A DNA stretch of 64,000 nt, from assembly GCF_000875755.1 (NCBI RefSeq), contig NZ_CP007520.1:310001-374000 (forward strand). Reading direction: 5' to 3'. Positions 56,305 to 64,000 of this stretch are shown here, piece after piece. The translations under genes and the position numbers were made by a program. Every line of letters starts with the position of its first letter. Within the stretch, counting starts at the first letter, position 1. The DNA comes from Mycoplasma yeatsii GM274B. Lineage in GTDB: Bacteria > Bacillota_I > Bacilli_A > Mycoplasmatales > Mycoplasmataceae. The notes below the pieces were generated by a model, which was not told where the DNA came from, ran no database searches, and was given only the letters and a program-made list of their open reading frames with translations.

Positions 56305-56856
56305 ATGAAAAAAATTATTATGTATTTAAATCCTGGTTTTGAAGAAACAGAAGCAGTTAGTGTTTGTGATATTTTAAAACGTGCTGATATTCAAGTTGAT
56401 ATTGTTTCAACAATTGATGAATTAGAAGTAACTGGAGCTCATAATATTACTATTAAAGCTGATAAATTATGAAAAGATATTAATATTAATGATTATGATG
56501 GAATGTTTTTACCTGGTGGAAGTGGAGTTATGAGTTTAGTTGGAAATCAACGTATGCTTGATGAAATTTTACATTTCAATAGCCAAAATAAATTAATCGC
56601 TTCAATTTGTGCAGCTCCTCAAATTATTGGTCAAACTAAATTATTAGATAGTAAAAATGTTAGTTACTTTCCAGGATGTAATCAATTTTTAGAAAATAGT
56701 AATTATGTCAAAAAAGCTTTTGCAACTGAAAATAATATTATTACAGGAGCAAGTATGGGATCAGCTATTTTATTTGGATTAGAACTTGTTAGATATTTAA
56801 AAGGTGAGCAAATAAGTCAACAATTAGAAAATAATTTAGTAATTTTAGGTAAATAA
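56305..56856 (+). CDS. DJ-1/PfpI family protein
   Basis: A 183-residue DJ-1-like protein with the conserved Glu in YLNPGFEETEAV (near residue 14), the sheet PGGSGVMSL, and the nucleophile elbow SICAAPQIIG with Cys near residue 103. Such proteins act as glyoxalase/deglycase or redox-stress proteins; activity here is not known. Length is typical. One TGA Trp near residue 56. AAAGAG precedes ATG 56305. Confidence 0.9.
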
Positions 56857-56864
56857 ATTAAAAA

Positions 56865-56889
56865 CACTTCTAATACATTATTAGAGGTG
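56865..56889 (+). promoter_or_regulatory. Hairpin that sequesters the ribosome site of the C39 gene
   Basis: CACTTCTAAT (56865-56874) pairs with ATTAGAGGTG (56880-56889) over 10 bp with one G-T pair and a 5-nt loop. The right arm contains AGAGGTG, the only good ribosome site for the next gene. It has no T tail, so it is not a standard terminator. It could tune translation. Confidence 0.55.
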
Positions 56890-56895
56890 ATTTTT

Positions 56896-58716
56896 ATTAA
56901 ACTTGTAAAACAAACTCAAAATAATGATTGTTCAATAGCGTGTTTAGCTATGGTTATTAATTATTATTACAATCAAAATTATGATGTAGATCGTCTTAAA
57001 GTAGAAAACAATTATAATGATGAATCTTTAAGTTTTTTTGATATTAATAATTTAAGCGAAAAATACTTTTTAAAAACAACAGCACTAGAAATAGAACAAG
57101 ACTTAGAACAAGTTGATCAACAAATTTATTTAGCTCAAGTTGTTAATCAAACAGGAATGATGCATTTTGTTGTTGTTGAAAAACAAAAAGATTTTTTAAT
57201 AGTTTATGATCCAAGTAAAACTAAAAAAGAAAAATTTACTTATAATGATTTTTATAAAATTTTTACAGGCTATATTCTAGTTTTTAAATCTAATAAAAGA
57301 CAATTTCTAGCAAATTATAATCATATAAAATCTATTTTTTATAATTTCAATTTAACTTGTATTGCTTATATTTTAATTAATCTATTTTCAGTGTTATTAG
57401 TGGTTTTAGAAATGAGATTTTTATATATTTATTCATCATCATTTCTCAACAAAAATAATTCTATTTCCATTTATCTTTACTTTTTATTTATATTTTTAAT
57501 TAACATAACTATTGGTGAAATTTCAAAAATACTTTTAAACAGTTTATATAAGAAAAATAAAGCTAAAAAAACGAAACTATTTTATAACTATCTAATTGAA
57601 AACAACACTAAATTAGATCTAGTTAACAGTTATAGTGAAATTAGATTTCTATCTAGTTTTGAAACACTTAATTTTTTAAGTTTAATTTCAAGTTTTATAA
57701 GTTCAATTGTAATTTTATCTGCAGTTTATTATGTTAATAAAACTATATTTTTAGTATTATTAGTTTTTGATTTAATATGATTAACAATCAGTTTTATTTA
57801 TAAATTAGTTACTGAAAACAAATCAATAGAAAATAAAGAAACTAATTTCATATCTAGTTTATTTAATAAAAACGCTTTATTTGATAAAGACAATATTTTT
57901 AAAACAATAGAATCTTTAGATCAAACTAAACTAGATATTTTAAATGTGTGTTTTTCAATAGTTGAAAAGATAAGTTTATTAGTTATTTATTTTGTTAGTT
58001 GAGAATTATTAAAGTTTAACTATTTAGAATTTAGTTTACTTATTATTGTGATTTTATTTAAATCAATTCATAGTAACGATCTAAAAAAAGTAATTTATTT
58101 TGTAGAAAATTATTCTAAATATAAACAAATAGCAACTAAGTTTAAAAACTATGATACTAAAATTGAATATCAAGAATTTGAAAATATTAACAGTTTTGAA
58201 TTAAAAGATTTATCAACTGATAAATACTTTATTTTCAATAATAAAATTAATGTTATTTCAAATGAATATAAACTAAATTTATTAACTAAAGATATTAATC
58301 AAATTGATCATATTTTAGTTTTAATAAATGATTTAAATATTAAAAATATTTCAAAACTTTCTCTTAAAAAACATATTAAAAATTTAGATGATATTAATAT
58401 TAATTATTCAACAATTTTTCAAAATATTATTGTTGATGGTAATAAAGAAAATATCTTTGAATATGAAATTATTAAAAATCTTCTAACTAAATATAATATA
58501 AATTTAATCAAAATAATAAATAGTCATGATCTGAATAAAAAAGAATCTGAAATTATTAAATTACTAAGAATTTTTTATCTAAACAGTCAATATATTTTAT
58601 TGAAAGATGATTTTGAAATTCTAGAAAAACAAGATATAGAAAATGTTTTAAAATTATTTGAAAATTATAATTCTAATACAAGATTGATTACAACTTTTAA
58701 CTATACTCAAGTATAA
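56896..58716 (+). CDS. C39-peptidase ABC-type protein with degenerate ATPase domain
   Basis: About 606 residues. The N-terminal C39 peptidase domain is intact: Cys in QTQNNDCSIACLAMV, His in MMHFVVVEK and Asp in IVYDPSK. About six TM helices follow. The C-terminal region aligns in order with an ABC ATPase but Walker A is lost (INVISNEYKLNLLT instead of GxxGxGKST), as are LSGGQ and a proper Walker B (YILLKDDFEIL). Normal PCAT transporters cut and export double-Gly leader peptides; this one could not bind ATP in the usual way. The start is uncertain: GTG 56887 lies inside the ribosome site AGAGGTGA, so ATT 56896 (IKLVKQTQ) is preferred as a rare start. Confidence 0.75.
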
Positions 58717-58741
58717 TTAAGTCATTAAAGGAAGTTGTTTT

Positions 58742-59248
58742 ATGTTAGAGATTAATTATTTTAATAATACAGAAGTTGATATGAAAAACTGAGAAAATTT
58801 TGGGTTAAAAATCTTAACAAAAGCTTATGAGTTTTTCAAATTTGATTATGATGTTGAATTATCTATTACTTTTGTTGATGATATAGAAGCTCAACAAATA
58901 AATAAACAATATAGAAATCATTCTTATATTGCTGATGTTACTAGTTTTCCTGTTGAAATGACAGATCAAGAAATAAAAACATTAGGCTTTAGAGAATTAG
59001 GAGACATTTTTATTAATTTAACAGAAGCTGAAAGAAAAAGTGCTAAATACAATCATACTATCGATCAAGAAATGGGATTTTTATTCGTTCATGGTTTTTT
59101 ACACTTATTAGGTTATGATCATGAATTGGAAGATGAAGAAGCTGTTATGTTTGATCTACAGGATAAAATTTTAAAATTATCAAACATAGAATATGAAATT
59201 AAATTTACAGAAGATGATTATTTAGAAGTGGAGAATGAACATGAATAA
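58742..59248 (+). CDS. ybeY: Endoribonuclease YbeY (16S rRNA maturation)
   Basis: YbeY is a metal-dependent RNase used in 16S rRNA 3'-end maturation. The 168-residue protein carries HGFLHLLGYDHELEDEE near residue 119, the His-zinc motif, and the upstream RNHSYIADVTSFPVEM. AAAGGAAG precedes ATG 58742; one TGA Trp near residue 17 hides the true start from the standard code. It overlaps era. Confidence 0.93.
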
Positions 59249-60146
59249 TTTTAAATCAGGATTTGTTTCAATTATTGGAAGACCAAATGTTGGAAAATCT
59301 ACATTATTAAATAGAATAATGAAACAAAAAATCTCAATTGTTACTAATAAAGCTCAAACAACAAGAAATAACATTAAAGGAATTTATACAAAGCCCAATC
59401 AATATCAAATTGTTTTTATTGATACTCCTGGAGTTCATACTAGTAAAAAACAACTAGATAGATTTATGAATTCTAGTGCTTTAAAAAGTACAAAAGACGT
59501 TGATGTATTATTGTTTTTAGCACCAGCTGATGAAGTGATTGGTAAAAATGATATGTTTTTATTAAAACAAATTCAAAATGTTGAAACTAATAAAATTTTA
59601 GTTATTACTAAAGCTGATAGTGTTTCAAAAGAACAACTTATTCAAAAAGCTAGTGAGTGAAATACCTATCAAAATCAATTTGATGAAATTATTATTACAA
59701 GTAGTTTAGAAAATATTAATATCGATAAATTATTAGATTTAATTGTTAAGTATTTACCAGAAACTAATTTCCAATTTTATGATGATGATACAGTTACAGA
59801 TCAACCAGAACGTTTTACAATAAGAGAAATTATAAGAGAAAGTATCTTATTAAAAACTGGACAAGAAGTTCCACATAGTGTTGCAATTTTAATTGATCAA
59901 TTAGAAAAAAATGAAGATGAAATTAATATAGTTGCAACAATTGTGGTTGAAAGACAATCTCAAAAAGGAATTATTATTGGTAAACAAGGTTCAAAAATTT
60001 CTGATATTAGATATAAATCAAAAAAACAATTACAAGAAATTTTTGAAAAACCAGTTAATTTAGAACTATTTGTTAAAGTTCAAGAAAACTGAAGAAACTC
60101 AGCAAGTTTAATTAAAAAAATGGGTTATGACAAGGATAAATACTAA
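59241..60146 (+). CDS. era: GTPase Era
   Basis: Era is a GTPase for 30S assembly. The 301-residue protein has G1 GRPNVGKST near residue 14, G2 around TTRNN, G3 DTPGVH, G4 TKAD, and a C-terminal KH domain (GIIIGKQGSKISDIR). ATG 59241 is preferred over ATG 59235 because GGAG at about 59230 is 7 nt away. It starts inside the ybeY end and its stop overlaps recO (TAATG), so ybeY-era-recO is one coupled operon. Confidence 0.95.
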
Positions 60147-60934
60147 TGAGTGAAAAAATCATTCAAGCTATTGTTTTAGATAGTTTTGATTATCAAGATT
60201 TTGATAAAATAGTCACAGTTTATTCTAATTTGTATGGAAAATTAAGTTTTGTTAGTCTTGGAGTTAATAAAAGTGTAAGTAAAAATAAATATTCTATTAA
60301 TTACTTATCTTTATCTGAATTTGAAATATTTAAATCAAGAAATAAGTTCAATTTATCTAAATTAAAAAAAGGTGTTTTAATAGATTCTCACTTAAATATA
60401 ACTAAAGATTACAATTTGTATTTATATGCAAATATCATAACTTCACTAGTAAATACTTTAGATAATAATGTTAAGAATTTTAAACTATTTAATATGTTAA
60501 AAACTTCTATTGATATTATTAATAAAAATCCAAGCCAAGCTTTTAAAACAACAGTACTATTTATGTTTTATTTTTTAAATTTTATCGGTCATAAATTAGA
60601 TTTATCTAATTGTGGCTTTTGTAATTTAAAAGATGATATAGTTGCGATTAATTTTAATAATTATTGTATGGTTTGTCGATATTGTTATTATAATGACTCT
60701 ATTTTTATTAATAACAATCTAGCTAGTTATTTAAGATTTATTTCAAATAATAATTTTAATCAAGCAATAGAAAGAAAAGTTGAAGAAAATTATTTAATGA
60801 TATTAGCCAAGTTTTTATTAAATTATTATAAAGATCAAGTTGGTATATTTACAAATAGTATGTATGAGTTAAGTAAGTATAAAGAATTTGATGATTCGGT
60901 ATTTATTAATCAAATCTTAGATTCTCAATTTTAA
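60146..60934 (+). CDS. recO: DNA repair protein RecO
   Basis: RecO loads RecA at gaps with RecF/RecR. The 262-residue protein has the N-terminal OB fold (AIVLDSFDYQDFDKIVTVYSNLYGKLSF) and a zinc finger with four Cys in CGFCNLKDD and CMVCRYCYY near residue 165-190. No TGA codons. The start overlaps era's stop by one base. Confidence 0.88.
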   Translation: MSEKIIQAIVLDSFDYQDFDKIVTVYSNLYGKLSFVSLGVNKSVSKNKYSINYLSLSEFEIFKSRNKFNLSKLKKGVLIDSHLNITKDYNLYLYANIITSLVNTLDNNVKNFKLFNMLKTSIDIINKNPSQAFKTTVLFMFYFLNFIGHKLDLSNCGFCNLKDDIVAINFNNYCMVCRYCYYNDSIFINNNLASYLRFISNNNFNQAIERKVEENYLMILAKFLLNYYKDQVGIFTNSMYELSKYKEFDDSVFINQILDSQF

Positions 60935-61012
60935 ATTAATTAGCTAGAAAATTTGAATAGATTTTGAATGTAATATAATCAAATAGTAATAAAAGCTTTT
61001 AAAGGAGAAATT

Positions 61013-61591
61013 ATGAAAATATTTGAATTACTTAAAAAACTATTTGTAAAAGAAAATGTTCAAGTTAAAAATGATCCTAACCAATCAAAAATAAGTATTA
61101 CAAGCTCAACAAACAATCAAAATATAGATATTTTATTAAACTCTGAATATATCAAAAAAAGAGCGGAATTAGATTCTGAAAAAGAATTTAAATTAAAAGT
61201 TATTGAAAATAAACAAGACGTTTTATCTAGAATAATTGAAATTAAAAATGAATATAAAAAATGTGAAAAATGCCAAGATATTTATCAGAAAAATATTAAA
61301 GATATGAAACTTAAATTGTCTAAATTAAATAATTATATTGATAGCAATTTTGGTTTTTTAAATGAGTATGAAGATTATAAAAAATATATGTTTGCTGATA
61401 ATAGTAAAATTTATTCTTCAACTGATGATACTGCTGCTGAAGATTTAGTTAAATTTTTAGAATCATATTTAAAATCATACACTGAATATAAAACAAGTTA
61501 TTTTATTGCTTGTGATGATCATAAAAATATTAATCAAGAACAAGAAATTTTAGAATCAAAACTAAAAGATCTTAACAAATTAATAAAATAA
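61013..61591 (+). CDS. Uncharacterised coiled-coil protein
   Basis: A 192-residue Lys/Glu/Asn-rich protein, mostly helical, with two coiled-coil stretches (about 50-110 and 160-192). A CxxC pair, KKCEKCQD near residue 84, is noticeable. No signal peptide. TATAAT (60974-60979) with -35 TTGAAT (60953-60958, 15-bp spacer) is the likely promoter, and AAAGGAG precedes ATG 61013. No family recognised. Confidence 0.75.
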   Translation: MKIFELLKKLFVKENVQVKNDPNQSKISITSSTNNQNIDILLNSEYIKKRAELDSEKEFKLKVIENKQDVLSRIIEIKNEYKKCEKCQDIYQKNIKDMKLKLSKLNNYIDSNFGFLNEYEDYKKYMFADNSKIYSSTDDTAAEDLVKFLESYLKSYTEYKTSYFIACDDHKNINQEQEILESKLKDLNKLIK

Positions 61592-61644
61592 TATTTGTCT
61601 ATTTTATAATTTAACTTTTCAAAAAACCTGTTTGTTATTATTAC

Positions 61645-61698
61645 GAAAGCCAATTATCAAAATAATTGGTGTTTCACCATTCTATAAAATGCTATAAT
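61645..61698 (+). promoter_or_regulatory. Hairpin and extended -10 promoter upstream of glyS
   Basis: CCAATTAT/ATAATTGG (61650-61657 with 61662-61669), flanked by GAAA/TTTC, forms a stem that probably ends the upstream transcript although its T tail is weak. TGCTATAAT (61690-61698) is the extended -10 of glyS. Confidence 0.55.
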
Positions 61699-61748
61699 AA
61701 ATAAGATATATTTTAATTTGATTTTGAGTTTATTAAAAGGAGATAGCT

Positions 61749-63119
61749 ATGACAAAAACAATAGAGGAAATGATTAACCATTTAAAATCTCAAGGTTTTG
61801 TTTTCCAAGGTTCTGAAATATATGGAGGATTAGCAAATAGTTGAGATTATGGTCCTTTAGGTGTTGAAGTTAAAAATAAATTAAAAAAAGCATGATGAGA
61901 CTTTTTTGTTAAAAGAAATCCTTTAAACGTAGGATTAGATAGTTCAATAATCTTAAATCCTAATGTGTGAAAAACTTCTGGACATATTGATGGTTTTAAC
62001 GATCCATTAATTGATTGTAAAAATTGTAGAAGTAGATGAAGAGCTGATAAATTAATTGAAGAATTTGATCCATCAGTAAATGCTGGAAGTATGGATAATA
62101 TTCAATTAGAAGAATTTATTAGTAAACATAAAATTGCTTGTGCTAAATGTAATAAAACTGATTTTACATCAATTAGACAGTTTGCTTTAATGTTTAAAAC
62201 TAGTCAAGGTGTTATAGAAGATGAATCTTCAACTGTTTATTTAAGACCAGAAACTGCACAAGGTATTTTTATTAATTTTAAAAATGCACAAAGAAGTACT
62301 AGAAGAAAATTACCATTTGGAATAGGTCAAATCGGTAAATCATTTAGAAATGAAATTACTCCTGGAAATTTCATTTTCAGAACAAGAGAATTTGAACAAA
62401 TGGAATTAGAATTTTTCTTTGATCCAATTGATAGTACTGATTGATTTAAATACTGAAGTGAACAAGTTGAGAAATTTTTAGTTGAAAAAATAAAATTTGA
62501 TAAACAAAATTACAGAATAAGAGAACATGAAAAAGATGAATTAGCTCACTATTCAAAACAAACAAGTGATGTTGAATATAAATTCCCATTTGGTTGAGGA
62601 GAATTATGAGGTATTTCTCATCGTGGTGATTTTGATTTAAATGCACACCAACAAGCAACAGGTGAAGATTTAACAGTTTTAGATTCAACAACTAATAAAA
62701 AAGTTCTTCCACATGTTATAGAGCCAAGTGTTGGTGTTGAAAGAATGATGTTAGCTGTATTTTGAGAATCATTTAACATTGAACAATTAGATGAAAATAA
62801 CTCAAGAGTTGTTATGAAATTACCTTACACTTTAGTTCCTTATCAAGTTGCTGTTACACCTTTATCAAAACAGTTAAATGATAATGCTAAAGAATTATTT
62901 AATGAATTATTACAAGATTTCGATGCAACTTATGATGATACAGGAAACATTGGAAAACGTTATAGACGTCAAGATGCAATTGGAACACCATTTGTCATTA
63001 CTTATGATTTTGAAAGTTTAGAAGATCAAAAAGTAACAGTTAGAAATAGAGATACAATGCAACAAACAAGAGTTGCTATAAAAGATTTAAAACAATTTTT
63101 AAATGAACAATTTAAATAA
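61749..63119 (+). CDS. glyS: Glycyl-tRNA synthetase, single-chain type
   Basis: Class II synthetase of the alpha2 (single-chain) type. The 456-residue protein begins with [26 protein letters not shown] and has motif 2 around [33 protein letters not shown], and motif 3 [14 protein letters not shown] near residue 325, with the anticodon domain YQVAVTPLS following. AAAGGAG precedes ATG 61749. Ten TGA Trp codons. It charges tRNA-Gly. dnaG follows after 39 bp. Confidence 0.95.
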
Positions 63120-63158
63120 AAACTTAACAATCAGTTAAATATAGGGGTGGTTTGGCAA

Positions 63159-64000
63159 ATGAAAATGTTATCAAATCAAAAAATAGATGATATTGTAAAT
63201 AAAGTTGATATCGTTTCTATAATTTCTTCGTATGTTAATTTAGTTAAAAAAGGAAGAAATTATATGTGCATTTGTCCTTTTCATGATGATTCAAACCCTT
63301 CTTTAACAATTTCACCTGAAAAAAGAATTTATAAATGTTTTAGTTGTGGTGCTAGTGGAAATGTAATTAATTTCGTAAAAGAGTATGAAAAAATAGATTT
63401 CATTTCTGCAGTTAAAAAAATTTGTGATATTTCAAATATAGAATTAGAAGAATTAAAAGATTATAAAACTCCTAAAATAGATCCTGAAATAGAAATGATT
63501 TTTAAAATCAATAATGAAGCTAATGAAATTTTTAAAGTAACGTTATTTTCTAGTTTAGGCCAAGATGCAATAAAATATTTAAATCAAAGAAATATTTCAC
63601 TTGATGAAATTAAGAAATTTGAAATTGGATTTGCTTCTAAAAAAACTAATTTAGTTCAAAAATTATTAGAAAAAGGTTATTCAGCTTTAGATATTGAAAA
63701 AGCAGGTCTAGGAATAATTGAAAAAGAATTTACAAAAGATTATTTTGTTGATAGAATTATTTTTCCTATCAAAGATGAAGAAAATAACATTATAGGTTTT
63801 AGTGCAAGAAGTTATACAAGTGGTGTTGAACCTAAATATTTAAACAGTAAAGAAAATAAAGTTTTTAAAAAATCTAAACTTGCATACAACGTTTCTACAG
63901 CATTAAAATCAAGCCGAATGAATAAAAAAATTATTGTTTTAGAAGGATTTATGGATGTTATTGCTCTTTGTAGAATTCAAATCAATAATGCTATTGCAAT
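63159..64000 (+). CDS. dnaG: DNA primase DnaG, N-terminal part
   Basis: The gene runs off the right edge. The first 280 residues show the CHC2 zinc-binding domain (CICPFHDDSNPSLTIS with KCFSCGASGNVINFV) and the start of the RNA polymerase domain (DRIIFPIKDEENNIIGFSAR, KYLNSKENKVFKKS, LEGFMDVIA with the first TOPRIM Glu). It makes RNA primers for replication. AGGGGTGG (63143-63150) precedes ATG 63159; the next in-frame ATG is two codons later. Confidence 0.93.
   Translation, partial: MKMLSNQKIDDIVNKVDIVSIISSYVNLVKKGRNYMCICPFHDDSNPSLTISPEKRIYKCFSCGASGNVINFVKEYEKIDFISAVKKICDISNIELEELKDYKTPKIDPEIEMIFKINNEANEIFKVTLFSSLGQDAIKYLNQRNISLDEIKKFEIGFASKKTNLVQKLLEKGYSALDIEKAGLGIIEKEFTKDYFVDRIIFPIKDEENNIIGFSARSYTSGVEPKYLNSKENKVFKKSKLAYNVSTALKSSRMNKKIIVLEGFMDVIALCRIQINNAIA

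Noticed and set aside
61600..61748. T-box or other riboswitch upstream of glyS
   Set aside because: There is a hairpin, but it precedes the -10 box, so it is not in the glyS leader, and no T-box sequence or antiterminator was seen.

Overview
The window is a very AT-rich stretch of a mollicute chromosome that uses UGA as tryptophan (genetic code 4). Most long genes (lon, dnaK, clpB, scpA, glyS, the giant FtsX permease) are open only if TGA is read as Trp, often at conserved Trp positions. The gene set, the lipoprotein style and the heat-shock order clpB-hrcA-grpE-dnaK-dnaJ point to the Mycoplasma mycoides/capricolum cluster of the Spiroplasma group. No tRNA, rRNA, CRISPR array or complete insertion sequence was recognised.

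Layout. 1-5806 is an accessory, defence-like region: the end of a DUF285-repeat surface protein, a DNA cytosine methyltransferase gene behind a TA-repeat promoter but broken by a frameshift, a small unknown protein, a DUF262/DUF1524 (GmrSD-like) nuclease, an AAA/DUF4143 ATPase, and a leftover copy of the nuclease 3' end. 5850-12800 holds rbfA-truB-ribF-like-SDR, a candidate small RNA, a Vmc-like lipoprotein with a homopolymer-spaced promoter, nagA, a membrane protein, udk and a degenerate YugP-like protein. 12916-20246 is a minus-strand block: yebC, deoxynucleoside kinase, rluB, scpB, scpA, two unknown helical proteins, a 12-TM permease and ppa. 20361-27505 (+) holds an ECF S component with His-rich segments, a second AAA/DUF4143 ATPase behind a 4 x 23-bp repeat array, rdgB, trmL, a HAD hydrolase, a membrane protein and lemA.

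27534-36900 is the HrcA/CIRCE heat-shock cluster followed by a DHH phosphoesterase and a sugar-phosphate permease. 36998-48014 carries mnmA, two uncharacterised genes (one a Cas4-like/DUF2779 nuclease), fmt, efp, a small protein, tig, CIRCE-controlled lon and rarA. 48047-56235 is a divergent pair of a large lipoprotein (-) and an 1813-residue FtsX-type permease (+). 56305-64000 holds a DJ-1 protein, a C39-peptidase ABC-type protein with a ruined ATPase domain, ybeY-era-recO, a coiled-coil protein, glyS and the start of dnaG.

How it works together. Protein quality control (ClpB, GrpE, DnaK, DnaJ, trigger factor, Lon) is tied together by HrcA, whose CIRCE operators precede clpB and lon. Ribosome and tRNA maturation genes (rbfA, truB, rluB, trmL, mnmA, fmt, efp, ybeY, era, glyS) are scattered in small operons. 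Several recognisable promoters are extended -10 type (TGnTATAAT). Two promoters, for the methyltransferase and the small lipoprotein, share an 11-bp element and have simple repeats in the -35/-10 spacer, the layout of phase-variable mycoplasma promoters.
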